64,000 bases of DNA from positions 325,147 to 389,146 of the forward strand of contig JACAXG010000076.1 in NCBI GenBank assembly GCA_018881555.1, written 5' to 3'. Shown here one piece after another: positions 1 through 13,545 of this stretch. The translations under genes were made by a program, and so were the position numbers. The notes beneath the pieces were generated by a model. It saw only the letters and a program-made list of their open reading frames with translations, did not search any database and was not told where the DNA came from. The DNA is from Amblyornis subalaris (Eukaryota; Chordata; Aves; Passeriformes; Ptilonorhynchidae). Each line of letters starts with the position of its first letter. Positions within the stretch are counted from its first letter, which is position 1.

Positions 1-3000
1 ACCATTGCTTGTTGAAAGCTCCAGTGACAAAACTGCTTTCACCCGCCCTTGTGGGTGAGGACAATGACAATCCCAGAGGCTGGGAGCCTTTGAGAGTAGT
101 TTCCAGGTGTGTGCCTGTTGCAGCCATCAGCACAATTCATACTGGTAGCACATGAGAGCAATCCTGCACCATCAGCAGCTCCAGTTCACGTTTTCTTACC
201 AAGAAATAAGTGTAACTTGACAGCAGCAAGGAAAGGGACAGGTCAGGTGTCAATTCTTTTGGTCAGGAAGGCACCGTCTCATGGCTGTATGCTATGAAAA
301 CCTGTGTTTGCTAATGCTAATGTGATTAAATTTTTCCATTGACTACATTTATGAGCTTTACTGAAATCTGATGCTTTCACAAGAGTAAATCAATACAAAC
401 AAAATCATTTGGCACAAAAACGCTAAGAACAAACTCAATCAGTCCCTCTTCCACNCTCTTTAAGACAGACATCTAAGTGAGATGACAGGTGGGTTGAACC
501 ACTGGAGTTGCAATCTCCTTTGGAAAATATACATTAATTTTTATTTCCAAATTCTGTTAGAACTGGGAGAAAGACTGTGCAGGTTTGGCAGTTAATATCT
601 ATGCAGAAATCTGCATTTTTCAAACACAAGGCTCTACACAGATGTTGAAATATCAAGACCGTGTGCAATAGTCACCAGTAAGAAATTTCCAGATTGGTCA
701 AGAGAAGTTCATGTCTCTTTGTAAGTACAGGAGGAGCTGCCCCGTGGCCGTGCACCATGTCAGGCACTCAGAGCTGCCTACAGACCCTGAGTTTGCCCTG
801 CTTGATGTGAGCTGACTTTGGTCATCAGCTGCCAAATGGCAGAAACTGCACAGGACAGAAATACCCAGGGCTGAGCACCAAGCCTAGAGGTTTCATTTAC
901 TTCTGCGGTTTCCTCTCCTCTCCACACATTCCAGTCTCTGACACCTCACAGAATGCATTGGCCACAACTATCATGGAATTCCAGTAACAATCCCTTGGTT
1001 AAGGGTGAACTCTGGCTCTGGTTACTTCAACTGAATCCAACTCTGAGAACACCAACTACCTCTTCAGCTGTCGTTTCTCTTAGCGTGAACATTTCTGCCA
1101 CCTCGTGAAGCACATACGCTACATCCTCCAAATCCATCCTCCGCCCGACCCACATCAGCCCTTGGAATTCCAGCAGGTTTTGTGATTCCCATTAAAAAGA
1201 CCAAACTCTGCATGGTTTTGTGTATAAGGCAGACTTCTATCTGGCAGTAACTCCACACACAATTCTGTAACTCTGAAAAATATCATTAAATTAAAAGCAG
1301 TAAAATATTTGAAGACATTGTCTTCAAATTTTCTCACTTATTTTTTAAGCAATATTTTCCAATTTAATTTTTGTCTATCTTAAATTGTCTGAAAGTGAGA
1401 GGAGCTACCATGAATATTTTATTAGGCTTGGTATTATGCAAATTAGAGAAGTTTGGACTTAACCGTATATTACTTCTCAGCCCCCAGAGGACTGTTTCCA
1501 TGATTTCCCACCTACTAAACACTGACTCTCAGCATTCCTCTGTTCTGGAGAAGCTCAGTGCAATTCCTGACTTGACCCTGTATGGACAGAGAGTATGAGA
1601 TAGGTTGGGACTTCAGGAGCCAGCCTGGAAAGCAGAGCTCCTCTGGCTGCTAATGGAACTGTAACTGTTTTTAAAAACCTTCCTGTGTAAGTGACACACA
1701 GCAAAGAAGCAGAAACACTATTCGTATGAATCCCACGTTCTGAAGCAGTGATTTTAATTGGACTCATAGCACTGTAGTGGTTACTTCAGCAATTCTGATC
1801 ACTCATCTCACAAATAGTAGGGAAATCCATAATTTAAGTCCTATTGAAATGCTGAACTCTAAGTCTTCTGACTCGCCTGTTCCTCCCCTGTGATGTACGA
1901 ACACAAATTAGAGCAGCACCTACGTGCAAGCACAGCCTCATAGTAACTATCAGCCTCCTGATCCAAAAAGGGAAGGAAACGAAACAGTATTTCTTAGTGA
2001 ACTATCAAAATGATCATTACTTATAGCACACAGTTTATTTGCAACTACCAAACACTCCAGGGTGGATGAATCTCCAAGCTCTTCTTTTGTTACCCCCCAG
2101 AATTAGAAGTATTATATGCTTAATTTAAACCATATTTCTCCAACCTCTAAGTGCTTTAACAGAGCTGAAACGCTCGTCTTCCTGTAGAAAACAATTTTAG
2201 GTTGTTTTTCTATCAAATATTCACAAGCACTAATAAGTAAACTGAAAAACTATGTTACAGATGCATTTGTACCAACACATATATTCTCCCTTTCACCCAC
2301 ATTTTCCTGAGCCCATAGCAGACTTTCTAATAGCACATTGCAGCATAGCAAGATGCATTTGCTACAGGTATGTAACTTAAAACTGTTTGTAAGAAACATC
2401 CTAAACATGTCCCTTGCTGTAAATGTGACATCTTTACAGCATATGCTTAGTAAATGAAAGCCCTGGGAAAAGGAGGAAAGTCGGGATACCTCCCATATAA
2501 CTGATTGTAAATTCTTGGGCACCAGGTTTATATTCTTAATAACCTACTAGTTAGACTTAGTGTGTCTGTTCCATCTAAGTCAATTTAAATGAGGTGTACC
2601 AGATACAGTACATAAAGTGTTTCATACTTGTGGAGATATGTTTAAGTATTGTTTCTTTAGGAAAATCTAATAGCTAGCTCCAGTTAATCACTGTCAGATG
2701 TTCTACATGCTGCAAGTGGTAACTTCCTTGACACAAACTGCTTTTAATCAGGAATCTCCAGCATATCTTGCACACATCTCAGACTGACTTTTGTGATACA
2801 TTAAAAAGTTTTTATAGCCTTTAGTTTTTGTTCATGTTACCCTGGTTTACTCTTTGCTTTACTGCATAGGAAAAACCCTACAAGATAACTTCTTCTTTCC
2901 CTAGAAAAGGACATTGATTCCATGGGGTTTCATAAAAATTAAACCACAAACGCAACCCCCCTGCCTCCCCCTCACTGGTGCTCACCACACTTACTTGGAG

Positions 3001-3530
3001 TCAGGGTTATACAACCAACTCTGTGAAAGCAGTGCCAAGCCCAGCCGTGGGCCCAGGGCAGCATTCCTGCTCCCCCCACCCCCATCCCAACCCTTGTTTG
3101 TAAACACATCTTGGCTGAGAGCACGCGGATGGAGCACTGATAANAAGAGCCTTCAAACTGTGTTCTTTAACTTCTCTGACTCTAAAAAGGCAATCAAAGC
3201 CATCCCACAATGTGTGATTAAATATACGCAGGGGATAATCTCTCCTTCGAAAAGCTGGAGAAAAGGTGGTGTTGAGACTGGTTTGAAGTGGTCTCCTTAA
3301 TAGAAAAGGATGGTCCCTTTCTGTGTACATCATGATTTGCTTTGGGATTTCTGTTGTGCCCCGTAAGCCTACAGGATATTACAGCAGCTTTTGTGTCGCT
3401 GGTGACCCAGCTGTTCATTATTGAAAAATTCCACTGCTTGATGCTAAGGGCAGGAAGGCTGACCTCTCATCTTATGGACGTTACTATCTTTCAAAAGATA
3501 CAGGATTAAAGGGCCGAGCAAAATCTGGAG
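1..3530. other. Intronic stretch, nothing specific seen
   Basis: AT-rich unique-looking sequence with single Ns at 455 and 3144. A small inverted repeat (CACCC...GGGTG) lies near 40-57. Open frames here are short and have no recognisable product. Confidence 0.6.
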
Positions 3531-3539
3531 GAAAGCTAT

Positions 3540-3880
3540 GTCTGGTTTTCTGTGTTTTCATTGTCTTTTGCTATATTGGCCTGGAGAGGGATGTTTGTAC
3601 AGGATTTAATTAGTTGGAATCAGGCTGAGATTATTGTTGAGACTATTTACTCAGCAAATCTCCAGTCTGAGCTGCAGCTTGAAACGAGTCTGAATAAGAA
3701 AATCGAGGAGTGCTCAGCCTTACTGCTCATATTCTGTAATGAGCAGCAAGATGTAGACGTGAAGGGTCTGATTATGTGAGGTGCTGAATGCCCTTCATTC
3801 CCACTGGGATCGATAAAGTGTGGGGGGACCTATCATTATATCACATGATTGAGCCTTAATCAGTTATAAATAGCAAGTGA
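3540..3880. promoter_or_regulatory. Candidate conserved enhancer-like block
   Basis: A repeat-free, moderately AT-rich stretch with a TAATTA core at 3607-3612, several ATTA/TTAATC cores and AT-rich motifs such as CATTATATCACATGATTGAG downstream. TAATTA is the preferred core of LMX1B and related homeodomains, so autoregulation is conceivable. This was judged by composition and motif density only; no alignment was possible. Confidence 0.25.
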
Positions 3881-6800
3881 GAAGATCACAGAGGCCACCA
3901 ANGTTTAAGAAGAACTTTTCCTACATTCTCTTGGGGACCTACAGCACTAGTGCATAATGCAGCACAGGAAGCAAAAAAAAGGCCTGTTGCTATCACTACT
4001 GCAGTTGTGGGGTTCCATAATTCCATACAGATCAGGTTTTGTAATAAAAAGCTTAGGAATAGAAATTTTTTACATATTTATTTTTTAAATTAAAGCATCA
4101 AGACTTGGACATAAGACTTGACCCATCAGCTTCAGTGGAAAAGAAGACATTGCACCTACTAGATACAAGCAAGGTAGCTAGAGGAGCCATCAATAAGGGA
4201 GAAAGCAAAGAATACTTTTCTGTAGCAGGACATGACGTCTTTGGGAACGCAGTGCATGTGCTGCATCCCCTGGTTCAGGGTGGGAGAAGATTCTGGCAGG
4301 AGATTCCCTGGGATTCACATCCTAAACTCCACAGGAATTCCAGGCCCTTTCCGCCTTTCAAGGGGAAGGTGGTCACTCTTAGGGAAAATTTGTAAAGGTC
4401 AATAAGCTGCTGTTCATACTTTGTGCAATTAACACAGGTGCTTCAGGCCCATGTGCAAACGCAGCAATACTGACCAGGGTACTTCTGGAGCTCTAGAGGG
4501 TGCAGAAACAGCTCCTCCATCTACTTTTCCAGCAGTGCTCTTCTATGCAGCACTCAGGTGGAAACCATGGCAATACAGAGTTCCTGGGTTCCATTTCCTT
4601 GTAGGAGGACCTCTACCAAAATCATGAATAGCTCCTTGCAGACACAAGTGGTCACTGTCTAGTGATTAGAATGAGGTATTAAGATTGCTGAGAGGAGAAA
4701 AATGTGTGGGGTCAGCTCCCCTTAGACAGGCATAATACTCATCAAAAAATTACCCCCTCTGATTTATTAGGCTTGAAAACTTGATGATGATCCAGAGCTA
4801 GTCGCCAGAACCTCATCTTGAACACGTAACCAGCCCAACAGTATTACTGCAGCAACATCCCACAGCTAGTTCTAGCTGAGGGTGCACAGAAACCAGATGA
4901 TTTCAGCAGAGGATGTTTCAGGTGAGTTGGCTGTTGCTCNGGTTGCACCGGTTACTATGGCATGGACCTGGTGCCACAGGCCAGGGGCTGGGGGCTCTGC
5001 AGGCATGTTGGGCTGCAGATGTTACCATTCATAAAGCTGCCCTCTGCAGAGGCGAAAAGCCCTTCCTGCAGACTGAAGGCCCCTTGTTGCCTGGCTGCAC
5101 TATTTCAGCCCAAATAATATTGTTTTAAACTTTCTAAACTGAAGAGTAAGAGATATAGAGAGAGCAAACACAGAACCACAGTGGATCCTCACCACGTCAG
5201 ACACCAGTGACCACCTGCTCCAAAAGACAAAAGCAGGCTCTTACCTAGCCTCAGAGCAGGAGGCAGCAGGCATACTGAACATCTCTTCAGACCCTGGAAA
5301 ATTAAAATCAAGCAAGGAAATAGAAGAATTCAGTGCTGCTCTTAGGTCTCAGCTCCGACTTTTTACCAGTTTTGAGCAAATTCTTGGCACTGGCTCAAAA
5401 GGCTTTTTGTGAGCAAGCATGTTGTCAGCAATTTTCCTTTAAAGACATATAACCTAAGGTACAACAATAAAGCCAGACCGAGATTTATGCTGCAGCTTTC
5501 GTTCGTTCCCCTGCCCCCCACTTTGGTAGATTACTGATGTTGCTCTATCAGTCAGCTCTGCAAGCTGTGGGCATGTGACTTCAAAGGCAGAGGTTTTCCC
5601 TTCCAGGAAAGAGGATGGGACGAACCTTTCCAGCACCAGGGGTGTGGATCCTGCAGCTGACCAAAGCAGAAAGGCATCTTATCTGTAGCTGCTGTGTAGC
5701 AGTGGGAACTTCCCAGACCCTTGCCAACTGTTCTCAACATGCCTGATGGATCACAGAGCCTAAGGAAATCATTGCCATGTTTATATTACATGGTTATATT
5801 ATCTGCTTGCAGAAACCGCAGCCCCCTTCTGCACTCAGACTCTTCCCCCTAAAGAAAGGAAGAGAATTTGAATAGAATAGAGTCTGAATAGCAGGGAGAT
5901 GCAGCAGACAATGAACACAAAAACCTCTTTCAAATATTTTGCTGGTGATTCTGTACGAAACAGCAAGTCTGCATTCCTCCCTGAAACGCACTGTGAGCTT
6001 TCATAAACAAGGATTTTTCTGAAAGTTCAGCTTTTATAAAATTTAGAGTATGGAGAGAGAGCTGCCCGGCTCAGCTCCTAGCCAGTGCTTGGGAGCCCTG
6101 ATCCAGCTCTGCAGCCAGGAGGATCAGGCTGCAGGAAGGAGATGGCAGGGCTGAGCTCTGCAAGTGCTGAACAGGGAACCCATCTTGTAAAAGTGGGAAA
6201 ACTGTTCATCTCCTCCAAGAGGAAAATTGTATCTACTCACTGAATTATCCAGAAATTAACCAGGAGGGTCTCTTTTATTTTTTAAGTAGTAGAAAAAATG
6301 ANCATTTTAAACAAAAAAAGGCCCTGTGAGGACCGGCTCGTTTAAAACAGCCATGCCACAGAGGCTTGTGTGAGCTGCAGTGAAATTCAAACCCTTGTTT
6401 TAGCCCTGTGAATCACAAAGAGTGCATCAGGAAGAGCACAGCCTGTGAGCACGTCCACAGAGGGCACTGCACTGCCAGCACAGGCACTGGCTGGACACAG
6501 CACCACTGGAAAATGACCCGACAGAAGGTTTGGGGGTGAAATAGCAGGGGGACCTGGGGGTTTGATGTGCTTTTCAAGACACACATAGATCACGGACACA
6601 CAACAGTACCTCAAGGGCAAACCTTTTGAATCCTTTACTAGTGATGTAAACACTGAGATACCACTGAGCATTCATGGAGCACCATAGCTCCATCTCCAGC
6701 TACAGGCTAAGGGGCATTAGACCTTCACAGTCCCTCAGACAGCCAAACCACCCCACAGCACCAGCAGCATCAGGATGCCTGGCAGCTTTGGGACCCCCTT

Positions 6801-6911
6801 CCCTGGACAGCCAGGTTCTTCGTGTGCGTGCCGGTGCTGAGCACTAGGGCTGTGTGGCGTGGAGGAAGGACAGTGTGGGCAGCTGAGGGGCGAGGGGTCC
6901 CAGCATGGCAC

Positions 6912-6957
6912 CAACCCCTGGCCCAGCACAGCATCAATCCCTGGCCCAGCACAGCAC
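6912..6957. repeat. 23-bp tandem duplication, two copies
   Basis: Two adjacent 23-bp units share CCTGGCCCAGCACAGCA and differ at two positions. Replication slippage explains it. Confidence 0.85.
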
Positions 6958-9900
6958 CCACAGCACCTCAGTGACAAGGATGCAACAGCTCAGCTGCAGA
7001 GGGAATTCCATGCAGGCTGTGAATTCAGCATCATAGCTGTGTGTCTATCCATCAGATGACAAGAAAAGCCCTGCAGCAAACGTTCGTTTGTTGGGCTTTG
7101 CAGCCACACTCACTCCTTTGTTGAGCAACAGGCACAGGAACAGCCCAGTGCCAGTGCCACACTCTGTCCGTTGCAGTCTGGGTGCCCTGCACAGCCAGGC
7201 AGCTACACGCAGTGCACCAGGAACCAGAGCTGTGAAAGCCCTTCCCCCTCTTCCTCCCCCTTCTCCTCTTCACAAAGGGCGAGTGGATGGTTAAAAAGCC
7301 CTGATCTGATAGTTCTGTCCAGGCTGCATCTTGAGAGAATGGACATCCAAGCTGCTGACAGCCCTATGGACTCATCCTCCCATGGCAAGCGATCAAGGCC
7401 AACACTTTTGGTGATTTATAAAGAAAACTGTTTTCACAGACACAACGTGAAAGACACAAGCTCTAGATTATCACCAAGATTAGCATGCAAAAATGTATTT
7501 GAATTTCTGATCAGCAGGAGGCTTCAAAGGACCCAGGCTCAGATTAGCAGGTGTTAGTGAAAAAGGAGAGAGAGCTTTTGTGCTACAAAGTTGCATGAGC
7601 AAAACAAATATGTCTTTCACTTTGAAGGGCTGGGGAGGAATTTGTGGCCATTGCCATGGAAACTCAACAGGCCTTACACTGCAAAGCCAGAGTTTGGAGA
7701 CAGAACTGCTCTTATGTCTGTATACTGCTGAATACGTGTCTTTATCAGAAGGCTGCTGAGGAAAGTGAAATGACAATGTGACACCATTATAACACCTTTG
7801 TTTGGTTCAGCTGAATTTCCATTATCTGGAAAAGGAAAGAGCACAGCAGGCACTTGCTTTCAACAATGGATCCCCTGAAACTACATTATTTGGAGAAAAA
7901 ATGTATAGATTCCAGAGGACCTTGATTATCACTAACATCTAGCTAAATTTTCTGGGCCAATATGGTCCCACCCAAAAATTGTGTAGGGTCAGTCTTTGGC
8001 TTCATATTTTAAAATTCTTTTTCCACTGCTTTTTTCATTCATCCCATCTCTGCATGGTAACTGAATGGCATTCATGTGAAGCTCAAGGCCCTGACTAGAT
8101 AGCAGTGACCTTCAACCAAACCAAAGCAGGCTTGAGAGCACGCTGTCACTATTCTCAACACCCTCCATGACCTCGCTCGAGCTGTGACAAGCCCACCTCC
8201 TCAGGCCCTCCAAACGGCGCTGTGCTCCACGGCTGGCCATGGGGACAGGTGGCTCCACAGGGGTGTCCTCATGCACTGGACCCCAGGAGCCACGAGCAGC
8301 TGACATGTCCCCAAAAGGATGGGAGACAAGTCCTCCTCAGGGTGGCGGGGAACAGGAGTGAAGGGCAGTGCAGCGAAGGCAGGAGACAGTGGAAAAGGTC
8401 CTCTCCAAGGGGCTGCAGGACTGAAGGCTCTGGAGCTCCTTCTGCCCATGTGTGTCTGCCTTTGGCTGCCTGGTGTACCTGGCCCAGGTCACAGGTATTG
8501 TTTTATAAACAGAACACATCCACAATTAACCAGTTAGTCCATCACTAACTCATCATCATTAGCATGGCTAAAACACACAATTAATTAACTGATGCCAAGA
8601 TATTACACTGAAAAGTCACAGTATCTCTCCACTCCCTCTGCAGTTCAGCCGTAGCTCATCTGGCAGCGTGGCAGGGGCAATGACGGAGCCCCTGCTGGCA
8701 AACCCCTGCCGTGGGGCACAGACCCACACCGCTGCAGCCCTGGAGCTGCAGCCAGAGCCACCAGCTGGGGGCACAGGGCCTCCATCCCCAGGGCACCCAG
8801 CCGAGGTCCTACAGCCACAGGAGGCCTCTTCATGCCTGCTGCAAAACAAGGAGGCAGTGATGGCAGAGGCTTCCTCCAGGGAAGGGCACGGCTGCTGGCA
8901 CTGCCACCTGTGACTGCCCCCATGGATGGTGAGGAACAACTGCTCGGGGCACCTGGGAGCACCTCACATGGGGTGCAACATATAAAGGCAAGGAAAACTA
9001 TGGAAGACTTGAAAAGTCAGGACTCAGACCCATCCCCCAGGCCACAGTCAGCAGGGATTGTAGCAGAGGATTCTGTCTCCAGGCGCCTCTCTGAAGATGT
9101 TCAAGATGCTGTGAGATCCTCCCAAAGGACACGTTCCCCAGGGACTTTCTGGCTTTAGAGGACTGAAGAGTGGGCAGAGGGCAATAATTTTAACTTTGCT
9201 CCAGTTACACCTGGCCTTCCTAGAACACCCTGGGCAGAAGGATCCTGGCACCATGTCAGACATGGAGTCAGGCTCATGGAGTCAGTGCTCACACACTGGC
9301 CAATGCTGCTTTCTTTGCTCTCAGACAGGAGTGCCAGAAGATATTTCTTGGATGCACTGGGTTTTGGTTAGTCTCTTCCTGCTGAAATCTGAATTGTTAT
9401 TTAAAAACAGTAATCCACTGGTGTCTAAGTGAGCCTCATACAACACCTTAAAGGGACCTGCTGCATTAACACATTCTGTGAGAGGCAAAGCAGCAGCACT
9501 CTCCAGACATTAAGATATCGACTACTTGTGAAGAGAAACGAGCGTAACAATAGTCACTGGGAGTGCTTGAAACCTAGTATACTTGCTAGAACATGTATTC
9601 ACTGTCTTAGATCTCATTTTTAACTTCCACAATTCCTTGCATAAGAATACCAACTTCCTCTCCAGCCTGCCCCACCTTCACCGGCTTCATTCACATTTGC
9701 AAGAATACATTTTGCCCTGAGAAATCTGGCAGAAAATGGAAGTTCTGTCCTTCTCTCCTTGCTGGCTACTTATGAAAAGACTTACAGTATTAAAAGCTAA
9801 AAAACTGGTTCCACAGAATTCCGCAGAGACAAACACGCAATTTGGTCCAGATACTGCCTGAATTTCAGTGCCATTTGCATTCAGCTAAGATGGAGCAAAG

Positions 9901-12232
9901 ACTTTTGGTTTTCATCACTAACTAGTCACATGCCTGGATACACAAAGACAAATAACACCTGCATGTGAAAAAAGAAGCATGCTTTAAAGTATTCCTCCTT
10001 GAAGCATACTTCATATGGGCCAAGCACTTTTAAACTAATTAGTTACATCCAGGTATTTTTTGAAAGCTAGGAAGGGAGTATTTAAATCTTCCTCCATACC
10101 ATGGGTTTATGAAAAAGTACTCCTTCAAGTGTAAGCATACAAGAAATATGCAAACACATAATTTATCTAAATGAAATTAAAAATGTAGTTCTTACATTTA
10201 TAGCCTGTTTACATTTCTAGTTAAAAATATTTAAATTAATATTTAATTTCAAGATATATATGACACAAGAAATATAATCAAGCCAAACCAGATTAAAATA
10301 ATTTCAATGTATGAGTTGGAAATGCCCAAAGATTATTCTGAATAAAGGAAGAAAGAAATTTTATGGTAGAGATCTAGAAGTTGAGGGAATAACTTACAGT
10401 CAAATGCCAAGGTTTTACACTGTCAGTTATGTAAAACAGCATAAGACAAGGCAGCTGAATTTGTAACTCACAAAACCCTGACAAGTGTGGTCAACCTCCT
10501 GAAAGCAGTAATTTATTATCAGAAATGTCACGCCTACACAATAGCCTTATTGTTGATTCATTAGGTAATTTCCCTTGAAGACCAGCTGTTTCTAGTGTGG
10601 TGGGATGAATAATGAGAAAGATATTTAATGTTCAGGGTACAAATGACAGACATAAGGAGGTTCTAACACCACCAGCGTCTCACTGCCTACGGGCACCAGC
10701 TCTGTTCCAGGGGGTAAAGGTCCTACACCTCCCACTTGCACAGAAAACCTCCCAGGTGTCAGATATGCTCAGAGGGCAGGTTGCTGTGCAATACCTTCAA
10801 TAGAATCAGGAGACCCATGTGATATGGCCAAGCAGGCCTTGGGCTCATTGTCACCTTCTATTTCCATTGACATGCCCCAGGGGCAGATACTTTGCTCTCC
10901 CAGCAGACTCAATTTATTCCCAGGTGCTTCAGTGAATGTCTGCCACCAGTGCAGCTTGCAAAAGACAGTCCCCATGGCTGCGCTTCAGGCGAGCTTTTAT
11001 CCTCTTTTCCAGAAGTGCCTCTTTTTTAACCTTAAGCCAAATACTATCTAGATAATAATTATTAAACTATAATTTACTACAGCTAGTAGTACTATCTGCT
11101 AGTTATTTGGTTTATTTTTTTTAATTTTACACAAATACATTATTTGTCCCTCAAATGATCCCTCTGAGAGCTACTTCTCCATCATGTTAAGTAACACTGC
11201 AATTAAAGTGAGTTAAATTCACCAATAAGCAGACAAGCACCATGTGCTGTATGGCTGGTGTTCATTATGCTCAGTACATTAATGCCAACAGTTTGTCACT
11301 GCTTCTCCTGTTACAGCCACCTAAACTGCAAGAACTAGGGAAAAAAAAAAAGGAAAATTTGTCTAAAGGTCACAATTGATCAGCCCTTTAATGTGGTCCT
11401 GGAACAGAAAAATCAGGTGGAACCATTTCTTTGCCTTTCAGAATGTATTTGTGTGGAAAACAACTGCAGGCCAAGAAGGACCACACTGCTGCCCAGAGCA
11501 GGCTCCAAGGAGAACCACTGCAGCTTTGGTTGTGTTCCCAGAGGCTGCAGCAGGACAGAGCCTGGACGCTGACACGCTGGCAGCCACCTCCACAGCTGAG
11601 TCAAGAAACAGTGTGCTGATCAAAGGCCCAAAATTTTCACTGAAATTTCAACGAATAAGAACATAACTGCTCTCTGCTTTACTAGAGATGGCTTAAGCTT
11701 TGAGATGATGGAAGGACAATTCAAATTCTAAAGGCCTGTCCCTTGCAAGTGTCTCTATTCCTCCTACATTTTTCTTTAAGTTGCAATTAGACATGACTTT
11801 AGGAAAACCAACAGAAACCCCAGATGGTAAATATTCCTTCGGTATTTCTTTCTGAGGCCAGATGCACTGACATGGCACTTCAAACATGATTGTTTTTCAG
11901 TGACAGTGCTATATAAGGTAAATAATTTAGTAAATATCTTCTTCTCAAATCTTACTTGTGCTGCAGCTGAGATCAAAATCAAGTTATTGTCCTTCTCAAC
12001 CTATGAGCAGGAGTGTAATAAAAACCTGGATTTACAGCTAATCAGATCTGCTGACTTCGTGACTTCTGTCTGCATTTTAGTACTGCACCACTGCTGAGTA
12101 GCTCCGTATCCTCCAGTGCCAGAGGAGGTGTTCTCCATCACCACCACCACACTGTAGTAATTCTGTTGCTTTTAAAACTGTTCCCCTAAGTGCTTTAATT
12201 GAATATAAACCATAATATTTTTATTATTGGAA

Positions 12233-12256
12233 GAAAAGATCTGTGAAGATCTTTTC
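12233..12256. repeat. Perfect 9-bp inverted repeat, 6-nt loop
   Basis: GAAAAGATC and GATCTTTTC flank TGTGAA, forming a perfect stem-loop. It could be chance in AT-rich DNA. Confidence 0.7.
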
Positions 12257-13199
12257 CCCGTCACATACGAGCTCCCCACTCTCAAGCTCTATGTCTTGTC
12301 CCACAGAAAGGTGCCCATTGATTTGGGAATTCTGGCCTCCCTTGGCAAGCTTGAAACCTTCCTCCATATTTGAAGTCTCCAAATTTTAAGAGTGATTTTC
12401 AGGATCCTTAAAACACTGGCATAAGTCATGGCCTGATGCTATTCTCCATAGCAGGGGGTTAAATTTGAAGTCACTACTGGTCTAAATATAAATAAAGCTG
12501 AGAGACTGTTCGGGATTTATATTGCTAGAGCCTTGCCCTTGTATTCCCTTCAGTCTGCCTCTTTAAAACATGGATATAGATCCTGGTTTCTTTCAGTCAG
12601 GGGAAAGGGGAAAATCACAGGTACTTGTGAGGGGGTTGCACTGCAGCTCCAGGTATGCTCAAGTGGCTCACATCCTCCACACTCTCCACCCCAGGGAGGA
12701 TGGAAACGTGGTCCTCCAGAAACATTGTGTGGTCAGTGCTGTGGCCACTGGCCACTCTCATCTCAATATAATCTCACTGCAATTAGAATTTAATAATGTA
12801 CTTCTTTCTATCAGACATTTGTGATCACCAGAAACCCAACCCGAGGAACCTCTTTGCCCTTCTGAGAAGCCTCCCATGGCATCCCTTCAGCCTTGGTGCA
12901 AGGCTCCTTTCCATGATGGATGGAGCACACTGCATTAGGATCTGTACACATTAGGACCCAACAAGAGCTGGAGAACCCCTCTCTGGTCACTTGGCTCAGC
13001 AGTCCTACAGGGACACAAGCCATGACACTGACTGCTGTGAGATCTCACCGTATTTGAAGGAGGGGACTAGATCCCCTTCCCTATTTTTTGGCCTGTTAGA
13101 CTTCCAAACATGGAGATGTGCCTCGGTATGATTTCTCCAAAAGGAAATTTATAAACTGTGCCCCATGACAGAGTTCTGCCAGCAGAAGAGGTTTCACAA

Positions 13200-13545
13200 T
13201 TAACAAAACCGTGTTCACTGCTCTGTTTTAGAATCTGATTATTGTTCTACATTTATCTTAAGCAAAGTGGCTGACAAATAACTGCAAAATAATGTGATAA
13301 AAACCATTTATAATGCCAGGTTATTCCAGGTTTTTCTCCCTAACTATTTATGACAAGGTAATAATGCTGGTTATGCATTTGTCTGACTTTAAATTGGTTA
13401 CTTACAGCCATGATGGATGAGGGGAAGGATCGCCTTATTCGGAAAAGCAGCTCTTGATTTCTGATCTCATTCTTGCAGGTAATGAATTATATCTAATTAG
13501 TAGGTTCCAAATCTAATCAAGAGGTTGAGATGTTGACCCAGAGCA
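13200..13545. promoter_or_regulatory. Candidate conserved enhancer-like block
   Basis: Repeat-free AT-rich DNA with clustered homeodomain cores: TAATGAATTA at about 13480 and TAATTA at 13494-13499. There are also TTTATAATG-like AT-rich motifs and a CCTTATTCGG box near 13433. Motif clustering is seen directly; enhancer function and conservation are inferred. Confidence 0.28.

Larger units (their letters stand above)
3881..13190. other. Intronic stretch with minor repeats
   Basis: This part holds a 23-bp tandem duplication at 6912-6957, a GC-rich patch at about 8190-8960 with overlapping meaningless frames on both strands, a strongly AT-rich block at about 10140-10330, an A run at 11341-11351 and a 9-bp-arm hairpin at 12233-12256. 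Single Ns lie at 3902, 4940 and 6302. No gene was recognised. Confidence 0.6.
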
